Source: GCA-2746365 sp963711255
Lineage (GTDB): Bacteria; Pseudomonadota; Gammaproteobacteria; SZUA-229
Assembly: GCA_963711255.1 (NCBI GenBank)
Contig: CAVQDO010000008.1
Coordinates: 186,001-250,000 of the forward strand
DNA: 64,000 nucleotides
Direction of reading: 5' to 3'
Below, one piece after another: positions 29,212 to 38,100 of the stretch (the stretch's first letter is position 1; every line of letters starts with the position of its first letter). The notes beneath the pieces were generated by a model. The model was not told the origin of the DNA. It was given only the letters and a program-made list of their open reading frames with translations, and made no database searches. Made by a program: the position numbers and the translations under genes.

Positions 29212-29854
29212 GGCATTGCGGTTCTCGCACCGCGGGCGAGTTACTCTTTTGTCAGCAGCAACAAAAGAGTAACCAGAAAAGTGCCGCCCCGACTTGTTTG
29301 CCCCGGGAGAAGCGTCCGGGGTTCCTGACTTTGGGGTCATTGCCTACGAGCCCGTGCTGATGCGCCGTCCAGGCGCAGCATCACTAAATTCGCCGTCCAT
29401 GGCGGATTTGCTCTACCAATGCCCCCAAAGTCAGCAAACAAAAGGGGAGATAAACTAAGAAAAAAACAAGAAGAAACAAGAGAACGAAACAAAAGCTTCT
29501 CCAGCTATGGCGCTGCGCGCCATGTTTTTTGCTGTGTTCTAGCTGGTGCTGTTGACTCTGTTTTTGACCTTGACTCTTCCGCCTTCGATAGCTGAATTTG
29601 CCAACACGTAGAGCAAATTCGCCATGGACGGCGAATTTAGCCACGCTGCGCCCGGACGGCGCATCGGGGCGGCTCGGGCCAAAGTAAGCAATAACACTTT
29701 AAGCAAACACCAACGCCAAAAGAACAGATACCCTCAAATTCAGGTTCCCCGGACGCTTCTCCCGGGGCTATCGAGTCAGCGGCGGCCTTTTCTGGTTACT
29801 CTTTTGGGCTGTAGCAAAAGAGTAACTCGCCCGCGGTGCGAGAACCGCAATGCC
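29212..29854. repeat. Large imperfect inverted repeat, about 200-245 bp arms
   Basis: The left arm (29212-29414) and right arm (29609-29854) are reverse complements over several long blocks: GGCATTGCGGTTCTCGCACC at the outer end, then GCGGGCGAGTTACTCTTTTG, CCGGGAGAAGCGTCCGGGG, and an inner block around TTCGCCGTCCATGG. Each arm has its own small hairpin (ACTCTTTTG..CAAAAGAGT). The ~190-bp centre contains A-rich and CAGCTGGT-type sequence. No transposase is present. Short ORFs inside are not believable genes. This fills the 835-bp gap between nth and the DUF1841 gene. Similar 'RVTRKG-encoding' repeats are, from memory, scattered in other proteobacteria. Confidence 0.8.
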
Positions 29855-29989
29855 AAAGTAAGTAAACAACAGAAAATAAAAACACCAAAAGCTAACGTAA
29901 AACACGCAAACCCCAAAAACATCAAATACGCCATCCACTCTTCCTGTAAAATCAACCCCATAAATAACCCAAAGAAAAAACACAAAATC

Positions 29990-30421
29990 ATGTTCGGAAA
30001 TAACAGAAACGAATTACGCCAGGTCTACCTTAGCTGCTGGCAACTAAAGAAAAACAACCTCCCCCTCGACCCTATGCAGGAAGTCGTCGCCAATATCGTA
30101 GAGCTTCACCCGGAATATCACCATCTACTCGAAGAGGACGAAATAGTTGATAAGGACTTCTCGGCAGATACCGGGGAAAGCAACCCCTTCCTGCATATGA
30201 GTATGCATATTGCCCTGCATGAGCAAATCAGCACGAATCGCCCGCCCGGTATTAATGACTGCTATCAGAAATTATGCCTGATGCACGGAGGGCCTCACGA
30301 TGCGGAGCATCTCATGATGGAATGTCTGGGTGAAGCATTATGGCAGGCACAGCGCGATCAGACTGCACCGGATGAGGCAGCTTACCTCGGATGCCTGAAA
30401 AAACTGGCCAATATGACTTAG
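29990..30421 (+). CDS. DUF1841 family protein
   Basis: A 143-residue soluble protein with the family start MFGNNRNELRQVYLSCWQ, the middle NPFLHMSMHIALHEQISTNRP and the histidine-rich LMHGGPHDAEHLMMECLGEALW. The frame is open upstream to 29624, but that part encodes the inverted repeat in a low-complexity reading, so the ATG at 29990 is chosen; it gives the normal family length. The position downstream of nth is common in gammaproteobacteria. Conserved histidines hint at metal binding, but the function is not known. Confidence 0.85.
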   Translation: MFGNNRNELRQVYLSCWQLKKNNLPLDPMQEVVANIVELHPEYHHLLEEDEIVDKDFSADTGESNPFLHMSMHIALHEQISTNRPPGINDCYQKLCLMHGGPHDAEHLMMECLGEALWQAQRDQTAPDEAAYLGCLKKLANMT

Positions 30422-30477
30422 ATTATAAAAAAATTTGCCAATTTATAAAAAAACATCTGAACTTACAAATTATAGCA

Positions 30478-30507
30478 TTGTCTTTGAATGCGATAACATT
30501 GTACACT
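30478..30507 (+). promoter_or_regulatory. Candidate sigma-70 promoter of the RiPP precursor gene
   Basis: TTGTCT (30478-30483), 18-bp spacer, TACACT (30502-30507), 45 bp before the precursor ATG. The -10 box is weak. No operator for a known metal sensor was recognised around it. Confidence 0.35.
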
Positions 30508-30509
30508 CA

Positions 30510-30528
30510 GCTGCCCCCAGAGGGCAGC
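30510..30528 (+). other. Hairpin in the leader of the RiPP precursor mRNA
   Basis: Perfect 7-bp stem GCTGCCC/GGGCAGC with loop CCAGA, directly after the candidate -10 box and 13 bp before the AGGAGA ribosome site. It has no T-run, so it is more likely a 5' stabilising or regulatory stem than a terminator. Confidence 0.45.
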
Positions 30529-30551
30529 ATATAAAACTTTAGGAGAAATTA

Positions 30552-30887
30552 ATGAAGAAATCTATGAAAAAATCCATGTCTTTAGCACTGGGAACAACCT
30601 TTGTAGCAGCAATGTCAGCCTCACCAGTGGCTAATGCTGATGCAAACCCATTTGGCATGCAGAATCTTGAAAGCGGTTACATGCAGGTAGCTGAAGGTAA
30701 ATGTGGTGAAGGTAAATGCGGCGAAAACAAGGCTAAAGAAGCTAAGTGCGGTGAAGGCAAATGCGGCGAAAAAGCTAAAGCAAAGAAAGAAGGTAAATGC
30801 GGCGAAGGCAAATGCGGCGAAAAAGCTAAAGAAGCCAAGTGTGGCGGCGAAAAGGCTAAAGAAGCTAAATGTGGCGGCGAGAAGTAA
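30552..30887 (+). CDS. hvfA: HvfA/bufferin-type RiPP precursor with EGKCG repeats
   Basis: 111 residues. An N-terminal signal peptide (MKKSMKKSMSLALGTTFVAAMSASPVANA) is followed by a short spacer and a low-complexity core with eight cysteines: five in EGKCG and three in EAKCG. In HvfA-type precursors the cysteine motif is oxidised by a DUF692/MNIO enzyme to a copper-binding heterocycle, and the peptide is exported to the periplasm. A strong AGGAGA ribosome site precedes the ATG. A terminator follows at once, so the precursor can be made far in excess of the enzymes. The maturation genes lie at 32750-35063. Confidence 0.88.
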   Translation: MKKSMKKSMSLALGTTFVAAMSASPVANADANPFGMQNLESGYMQVAEGKCGEGKCGENKAKEAKCGEGKCGEKAKAKKEGKCGEGKCGEKAKEAKCGGEKAKEAKCGGEK

Positions 30888-30930
30888 ATTTGTATTAGGA
30901 CTAGAACCTGGTCCAGCTACCACAATAGCT

Positions 30931-30958
30931 AAAAAGCCCCGACTATCGGGGCTTTTTT
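30931..30958 (+). terminator. Rho-independent terminator after the RiPP precursor
   Basis: AAAAAGCCCCGA/TCGGGGCTTTTTT with a short CTA-type loop. It is 44 bp after the precursor stop and would separate most precursor transcripts from the downstream enzymes. The flanking A and T runs make it potentially bidirectional. Confidence 0.9.
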
Positions 30959-31116
30959 ATTGCCTGCAACTTTTAACAATACAACATTGATTAAACCTGG
31001 ATAACAGAAATATTTATATTATTTTCATCGAATTATGTTTATTATCAGTTAACTGCATAATGAACATTAAAAAATAACAATCAAAGTTCTAAAACTAAGA
31101 ATAATAAGGGGAATGT

Positions 31117-32619
31117 ATGTTTTCTGGTGATTCATTTGGACTGGAAGTACTGGGCTGGCTGGCAACAATTTTTATCTTTGCCATCGGCATACTCATACTT
31201 TTTCTTATTGGCGTCTACATTGCCGATGTCACACAAACCAAGCAGGCGATACGACGCAACTATCCGGTAATCGGCCACTTTCGATATTACTTTGAACACA
31301 TCGGTACTTTCTTTCGCCAGTATTTCTTCACCATGGATAGAGAAGAAATGCCATTTAATCGCGCTCAGCGTTCCTGGGTGTACCGTGCAGCAAAAGACAT
31401 CGATAACACAGTTGCATTCGGCTCAACCCGTGATCTGAAACCCAGCGGCAGCGTCCTGTTTGTCAACACGGCATTCCCCACACTCGGAAAAGACGCGGTT
31501 AACTGCATACCCATTGTAATCGGCGAAAACTCGGCGAAAATTCCTTTTACGGCGCACTCATTTTTCAACATATCCGGTATGAGTTTTGGCGCCATCTCAA
31601 AACCTGCGGTACAGGCTTTATCTTATGGCGCAAAGAAAGCCAGTGCCTGGATCAACACCGGTGAAGGTGGCCTGTCGCCCTACCACCTGGAAGGTGGTGC
31701 AGATATCGTCTTCCAAATAGGCACCGCCAAGTATGGCGCGCGCGACAAAGACGGCAACCTGTCCGATGAAAAGCTGCGCGAACTGGCCGCACATGAAAAC
31801 GTACGCATGTTTGAGATTAAAATGTCACAGGGCGCCAAACCCGGCAAGGGTGGCATGCTGCCAGCGGCAAAAGTTGATGAAGAAATTTCAAGAATTCGTG
31901 GCATTCCTGTACATACCGATTCAATCAGCCCAAACCGTCACCCGGAAATAGAAAATAACGAAGACCTGATTGATATGATAAATCATATTCGGCAGGTCAC
32001 TGGAAAGCCGGTTGGTTTCAAAGCTGTATTTGGCGACAAAACATGGCTCTGCGAATTTCTCGCTGCGGTAAACAAGCGCGGCAAAGAATTCGCACCGGAT
32101 TTTATTACCGTAGACAGTGCTGATGGCGGTACCGGTGCAGCTCCGATGAGTCTGCTCGATTATGTTGGCTTGCCAATAAACGAAAGTTTACCCATGGTTG
32201 TTGATAACATCTGCAAAGCAGGATTGCGCGACAGAATAAAAATTATTGCATCCGGCAAATTAATAAACCCTGCTGAAGTTGCGTGGGCGTTATGCGTCGG
32301 CGCCGACTTTATCACTTCCGCTCGTGGATTTATGTTTTCACTGGGTTGCATACAGGCATTACAGTGCCACCAAAATACCTGCCCCACCGGAATCACTACT
32401 CACGATAAAAAATTACAGCGCGGGCTGGTCGCGGAACAGAAATCTTCACGAGTGGCCAACTACATCAAAAACATATCCTATGAAGTCGGGCTAATTGCAC
32501 ACTCCTGCGGTGTTCGATCGCCACGTGAACTGACTCGTCGGCATGTACGTATCGTGCAGGATAATGGCACATCTACCATGCTGGCCGAGATATACCCGGA
32601 CATGAGTATAAAAGGTTAA
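31117..32619 (+). CDS. Membrane-anchored glutamate-synthase-like FMN/Fe-S enzyme
   Basis: 500 residues resembling the central FMN-binding domain of glutamate synthase (GltB2/YerD-like group), without the glutaminase domain. An N-terminal membrane helix (~12-36) anchors it. Core motifs are MSFGAISKPAVQALSYGAK, GEGGLSPYH, GAKPGKGGMLP, the substrate/flavin block TVDSADGGTGAAP, GADFITSARGFMFSLGC, and cysteines in CIQALQCHQNTCPTGI for a [3Fe-4S]-type cluster. It lies between the RiPP precursor and the maturation genes on the same strand. An unrelated housekeeping role is possible, since free YerD-like proteins are common. A role in oxidising or reducing the modified peptide is only a suggestion. 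Confidence 0.85.
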   Translation: MFSGDSFGLEVLGWLATIFIFAIGILILFLIGVYIADVTQTKQAIRRNYPVIGHFRYYFEHIGTFFRQYFFTMDREEMPFNRAQRSWVYRAAKDIDNTVAFGSTRDLKPSGSVLFVNTAFPTLGKDAVNCIPIVIGENSAKIPFTAHSFFNISGMSFGAISKPAVQALSYGAKKASAWINTGEGGLSPYHLEGGADIVFQIGTAKYGARDKDGNLSDEKLRELAAHENVRMFEIKMSQGAKPGKGGMLPAAKVDEEISRIRGIPVHTDSISPNRHPEIENNEDLIDMINHIRQVTGKPVGFKAVFGDKTWLCEFLAAVNKRGKEFAPDFITVDSADGGTGAAPMSLLDYVGLPINESLPMVVDNICKAGLRDRIKIIASGKLINPAEVAWALCVGADFITSARGFMFSLGCIQALQCHQNTCPTGITTHDKKLQRGLVAEQKSSRVANYIKNISYEVGLIAHSCGVRSPRELTRRHVRIVQDNGTSTMLAEIYPDMSIKG

Positions 32620-32749
32620 CAAAACAATCTTATATGAATTCATTAGCTTGAGTGAACTATTGTTTAAGGCAGCGTGTCAATGAAACACTGATGCCATTAA
32701 TTAACCGATAACCCGCTATTAACCACTAACAAAACAATCAGGCTCAATT

Positions 32750-33352
32750 ATGGAAAAACTATGTTCACTGGCAGGCAAAGCCCAATCACTTCTAAACGCT
32801 ACTCGCGCAGTCGATTTCCTCGGCCCACTCGCATTGCGTTTATACCTGGTTCCCATATTCTGGATGGCGGGAACCAGGAAACTGTCTGATATTGAAAGCA
32901 CCGCCGAGTGGTTTGGCAATCCTGACTGGGGACTGGGCCTGCCCTTCCCCGAGTTCATGGCATGGGCCGCATCATTAACCGAAGCTGGCGGTGCCATACT
33001 GTTATTCTTTGGCCTGGCTGTACGCTGGATATCCATCCCACTGCTGGTTACCATGATCGTTGCCGCTGTTACCGTACACCTGCAAAATGGCTGGCTGGCG
33101 ATTGCCGAAGGTTCAGGTTTCTTTGCCAGTGAAAGAACAGCTGGTGCGATCGAACGCCTTGACCGGGCAAAAGATATCTTACGTGAAAATGCTAATTATG
33201 AATGGCTGACCGAAAACGGCAGCATCGTTATTTTGAATAACGGTATTGAGTTTGCCGCAACCTATAGCATAATGCTTCTTGTGTTATTCTTTAATGGTGC
33301 GGGCAAAGCCAGCCTTGACCATCTAATCAGTAAAAAATTTGGCCAGTGTTAA
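32750..33352 (+). CDS. DoxX family membrane protein of the RiPP locus
   Basis: 200 residues with about four hydrophobic segments. The DoxX pattern is seen in LRLYLVPIFWMAGTRKL at the start and AASLTEAGGAILLFFGLAVRW in the middle. An extra soluble loop (~105-160) precedes the last helix. DoxX-like proteins accompany HvfA/HvfB/HvfC clusters and are thought to act in maturation or membrane handling of the copper-binding product. The next gene (MNIO) follows after 55 bp on the same strand. Confidence 0.85.
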   Translation: MEKLCSLAGKAQSLLNATRAVDFLGPLALRLYLVPIFWMAGTRKLSDIESTAEWFGNPDWGLGLPFPEFMAWAASLTEAGGAILLFFGLAVRWISIPLLVTMIVAAVTVHLQNGWLAIAEGSGFFASERTAGAIERLDRAKDILRENANYEWLTENGSIVILNNGIEFAATYSIMLLVLFFNGAGKASLDHLISKKFGQC

Positions 33353-33407
33353 TAACCGGTGTTAACAAATATTAATAACTGAAAGTGCAACAGGAAAAAT
33401 AGACGAT

Positions 33408-34289
33408 ATGACAAAGCAAACATCAAACTCACATTTCCCCGTTTCCGGTGCAGGCCTTGGTTTAAGGCGGGAAAAGCTTGATGAAATGCTGAGCGCATCT
33501 CAGCAGGGTGAACTTGAACCGGTCAGCTTTATGGAAGTCGCACCGGAAAACTGGATCAATGTCGGTGGCACATTCGGCAAAAAATTCAGACAGTTCACCG
33601 AACAGTATGACTTCCTCTGCCACGGTCTGTCGTTATCGATTGGCAGCCCGGCACCACTGGACGAAGAATTTGTCAAAAATGTCGGCCAGTTTTTAAAAAC
33701 ACACAACATTAAACACTACTCTGAACATTTAACTTACTGTTCTGATGACGGACACCTGTATGACCTGTTGCCGATACCTTTCAGCGAAGAAGCGGTACAT
33801 TATGTAGCCGACCGTATTCGCCGTGTTCAGGACATACTGCAGCAGGAAATTTCCATGGAAAATGCCTCCTACTACACGGCTGCACCCGGTAAGGAAATGC
33901 AGGAAATCGAATTTATCAATGCCGTACTAGATGAGGCAGACTGTGGCTTATTGCTCGACGTCAACAATATTTATGTCAATTCGGTTAACCATCTTTATGA
34001 TCCCATTGAATTCATGAAACAACTTCCGGCAGAACGAATTCGTTACGCCCACATCGCCGGCCATTATAATGAAGACGACGATTTAATTGTTGATACCCAT
34101 GGTGCTGATATTATCGATCCGGTGTGGGACATACTGGACAAAGCCTATGAACACTTTGGTGTATTCCCGACTTTACTGGAGCGTGACTTTAATATTCCAC
34201 CGGTTCCTGAAATGCTGAAAGAAGTTAATCAGATAATAGAATTTCAAAACAAATGGCAGGATGCAGAACCCGCCATCATGCAAAAGTAA
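33408..34289 (+). CDS. hvfB: DUF692/MNIO family iron enzyme, RiPP maturase
   Basis: A 293-residue TIM-barrel oxidase using two or three non-heme irons to modify Cys residues of the precursor. It opens with GAGLGLRREKLDEML. Metal-ligand motifs are visible in order: HGLSLSIG, HYSEHLTYC, ISMENASYY (Glu), LLLDVNNIYVN (Asp/Asn), IRYAHIAGHY (His), DTHGADI and LLERDFNIPP (Glu). The next gene (DUF2063) is its usual partner and starts 9 bp later. The substrate is inferred from the EGKCG precursor 2.5 kb upstream. Confidence 0.93.
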   Translation: MTKQTSNSHFPVSGAGLGLRREKLDEMLSASQQGELEPVSFMEVAPENWINVGGTFGKKFRQFTEQYDFLCHGLSLSIGSPAPLDEEFVKNVGQFLKTHNIKHYSEHLTYCSDDGHLYDLLPIPFSEEAVHYVADRIRRVQDILQQEISMENASYYTAAPGKEMQEIEFINAVLDEADCGLLLDVNNIYVNSVNHLYDPIEFMKQLPAERIRYAHIAGHYNEDDDLIVDTHGADIIDPVWDILDKAYEHFGVFPTLLERDFNIPPVPEMLKEVNQIIEFQNKWQDAEPAIMQK

Positions 34290-34298
34290 ACACACATC

Positions 34299-35063
34299 AT
34301 GAGCGCTCCTGTATTTAAAAAACATCAATATGAATTTACCGCACATATTCGTAACCCGGATAAAAATGCCAGACCCGACGGCATCGAAGATCGTCGCATG
34401 GGTATTTATCGCGAGCTGTTCTACAACAATGTAGAAGGCTTTATCTCAAGCGGTTTTCCTGTTATTCGTGAAATTTATAATGATGAGAACTGGCACAAAA
34501 TGATCCGCGATTTTTTTGCCAACCATGAAAGTCATACGCCCTATTTTCTGGAAATTTCCCAGGAGTTTATTGACTACCTGCAAAATGAAAGACAGCCGCA
34601 GCCTGAAGACCCTGCGGGGCTGGTTGAGCTGGCGCATTATGAATGGGTTGAGATGGCATTACATGTTTCCGATGAAGAAATAAACATGGATAATGTCAAT
34701 GCTAATGGCGACTTAATGACACAGTCACCGGTTTTTTCTCCCCTGGCCTGGCCACTAATGTACCAGTTTCCGGTACACACAATGGGCCCGGACAACCTGC
34801 CGCAGGCTGCACCGGAGTTGCCTACCTACCTGGTTGTTTACCGTAACAGAAATGACCAGGTTCGTTTTCTGGAAATAAATCCCGTAACAGCGAGGCTGAT
34901 TGATTTATTACAGGAAAATGAAAACTTCACCGGCATGGATGCTATTGAACACATTGCTAAAGAAATGAATCATCCTAATCCGGAAGTTGTAGCTCAGGGC
35001 GGAAAAGCCGCACTCGACGAGTTACAGCAACACGGCATTATCCTGGGAACAAAAAACGGCTAA
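34299..35063 (+). CDS. hvfC: DUF2063 partner protein of the MNIO maturase
   Basis: 254 residues. The N-terminal DUF2063 domain (~8-105) shows RRMGIYRELFYNNVEGFI, SGFPVIREI and SHTPYFLEISQEF; the C-terminal half contains WPLMYQFPVH and YLVVYRNRNDQVRFLEI. In characterised MNIO systems this partner binds the precursor and presents it to the enzyme. Last gene of the locus. It converges with the adhesin gene across a 41-bp gap. Confidence 0.92.
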   Translation: MSAPVFKKHQYEFTAHIRNPDKNARPDGIEDRRMGIYRELFYNNVEGFISSGFPVIREIYNDENWHKMIRDFFANHESHTPYFLEISQEFIDYLQNERQPQPEDPAGLVELAHYEWVEMALHVSDEEINMDNVNANGDLMTQSPVFSPLAWPLMYQFPVHTMGPDNLPQAAPELPTYLVVYRNRNDQVRFLEINPVTARLIDLLQENENFTGMDAIEHIAKEMNHPNPEVVAQGGKAALDELQQHGIILGTKNG

Positions 35064-35104
35064 ACCTGCACCCGTTACAGGTGTAAACTTAACCGCAGGT
35101 CTCA

Positions 35105-38100
35105 TCACCATTCAATTCGTTCGACACCTTCAAAGGTTAGCTCACTGCCATCCGCAAAAGTCATTACACCCGCTGTTTCCGGGTTAAGATCCAGCGCATT
35201 AGCCGCAAGGTCATATTCGACCTGCTCACCACCAACCTGGATAGTCCATGGATTATCAGGGTCGACAGCCACCATGGCTGATACATCGATTGCATCAGTC
35301 CAGCCGCCACCATCACCACCAGCAAAGAACTCCTTGCCGTCAAACGGGTTCATTACAAAGGTGTCACTGCCTTCTTCACCGAAGGAGCGGTCATTGCCCG
35401 CACCACCAGTCAGCACATCGTTACCGGCTCCGCCGGACAATGTATCGTTTCCACTACCACCTGAAATTGTGTCATCTGCCGAACTGCCCGTTATATTATC
35501 GTGACCACCTTCACCGCGAATTTCATCCACGTTCTGTAAATTGGTGTCGCTAAAGTCCAGGGTCTGGCTGCGATAGTCACCGACCACGTCATTGCCACCG
35601 GCATCGATCGTTTCTATTGAATTGACTGCAGAAAAATTACCGTACAGGCCAACGTCGCCGTCGCCGCTACCGCGAACCACGGTGTCGTTACCGTCACCGC
35701 CATTGAAGGTATCGTAATCATCACCGGCGTTTTGCACGAAGGTGTCATTGCCGGCGCCACCGTTTAAGGTGTCGTAACCATCACCGCCCACAATCACGTC
35801 ATCACCGGCGGTACCGGTAATGGTATCGTTGCCGCCTTCACCGCGAATTTCATCCACGTTCTGTAAATTGGTGTCGCTAAAGTCCAGGGTCTGGCTGCGA
35901 TAGTCACCGACCACGTCATTGCCACCGGCATCGATCGTTTCTATTGAATTGACTGCAGAAAAATTACCGTACAGGCCAACGTCACCGTCGCCGCTACCGC
36001 GAACCACGGTGTCGTTACCGTCACCGCCATTGAAGGTATCGTAATCATCACCGGCGTTTTGCACGAAGGTGTCATTGCCGGCGCCACCGTTTAAGGTGTC
36101 GTAACCATCACCGCCAATAATCACATCATCACCGGCGGTACCGGTAATGGTATCGTTGCCGCCTTCACCGCGAATTTCATCCACGTTCTGTAAATTGGTG
36201 TCGCTAAAGTCCAGGGTCTGGCTGCGATAGTCACCAACCACGTCATTGCCACCGGCATCGATCGTTTCTATTGAATTGGCTGCAGAAAAATTACCGTACA
36301 GGCCAACGTCACCGTCGCCGCTACCGCGAACCACGGTGTCGTTACCGTCACCGCCATTGAAGGTATCGTAATCATCACCGGCGTTTTGCACGAAGGTGTC
36401 ATTGCCGGCGCCACCGTTTAAGGTGTCGTAACCATCACCGCCCACAATCACGTCATCACCGGCGGTACCGGTAATGGTATCGTTGCCGCCTTCACCGCGA
36501 ATTTCATCCACGTTCTGTAAATTGGTGTCGCTAAAGTCCAGGGTCTGGCTGCGATAGTCACCGACCACGTCATTGCCACCGGCATCGATCGTTTCTATTG
36601 AATTGGCTGCAGAAAAATTACCGTACAGGCCAACGTCACCGTCGCCGCTACCGCGAACCACGGTGTCGTTACCGTCACCGCCATTGAAGGTATCGTAATC
36701 ATCACCGGCGTTTTGTACGAAGGTGTCATTGCCGGCGCCACCGTTTAAGGTGTCGTAACCATCACCGCCAATAATCACATCATCACCGGCGGTACCGGTA
36801 ATGGTATCGTTGCCGCCTTCACCGCGAATTTCATCCACGTTCTGTAAATTGGTGTCGCTAAAGTCCAGGGTCTGGCTGCGATAGTCACCAACCACGTCAT
36901 TGCCACCGGCATCGATCGTTTCTATTGAATTGGCTGCAGAAAAATTACCGTACAGGCCAACGTCACCGTCGCCGCTACCGCGGACCACGGTGTCGTTACC
37001 GTCACCGCCATTGAAGGTATCGTAATCGTCACCGGCGTTTTGCACGAAGGTGTCATTGCCGGCGCCACCGTTTAAGGTGTCGTAACCATCACCGCCAACC
37101 AGAACATCATCACCATCACCGGCATTAATTACATCATTACCAGCTTCACCATAAATAACATCCTGGCTACCTGTACCATCAAGGGTTTCACTTCTCCAGG
37201 TACCGCGTATCTCCGAACTTTCTGCAATGTCCGCAACATTTACAGTAATACTATTTGTAGCTGTTGTTCCATCTGCCGAACTTGCTGTTACATTGAAGGT
37301 ATAAGACTCTGCTGTTTCGAAATCAATTTCTGCATTAGTCACGATGCGGCCATCCTGACCAACAGTAAATGGCACATCTCCTTCAATTGCATAACTGATA
37401 GCATCACCATCAGCATCTGTTGCTTCAAGTGTTACACCGGCATAACTGCCGATAGCAACATTTTCGGCAATACTATTTGCCGCACCATCGGTATCAACAA
37501 CAGCGCTTATACCATCGTTGCTTCCGGTTACATTTACTACAACATTCGCTTCTGATGCTGCGCCATTGCCGTCTACAACGGTATATGTGAATGTAACAGT
37601 ACTAGTTTCACCTTCAGACATAGCATTGAGCGAATCATCCGGCGTAAAACGTATTTGCTGCACGCCATCGATTTCTACAACTTCTGTTGTACCAGCAACA
37701 TTACCTTCTGCATCGATAGCGATACCAGGATCGGTGATCGTTAGAGTATCAGCATCTGCGTCACTGTCATTAGACAGGACATTAATAGTTAATGAAGTGT
37801 CTTCATCTGTTGCCAGGTCTGATATCTCGTTAAACGATATATCACCTGTAATCTTGATCTGATAGGGGCCAACATCCTGTTCAATGTTATAACCCCTGCC
37901 TTTGTCAGAATTATCATTCTGGTCTGCAGCCACTTCTGAATCAGTTAACTCCCAGGAACCAATAGCAAGTTTATACTCACCCGGAGGCAGGTCTGCTATT
38001 TGCAGGTAAGAGTCCTGTATATGGCCATAAACATCATTAGTCGATCCATCCGCTGTACCCTGTGTACTGTCATCATTAACTGCTACAAGGTTTCCATCCG

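Noticed and set aside
29624..29989. N-terminal extension of the DUF1841 frame
   Set aside because: It reads through the right arm of the inverted repeat, is basic low-complexity sequence, and the ATG at 29990 gives the normal family start and length.
35511..37095. Possible CRISPR or satellite array
   Set aside because: The 327-bp units are coding, in frame and contiguous; there are no short repeats with spacers and no cas genes.
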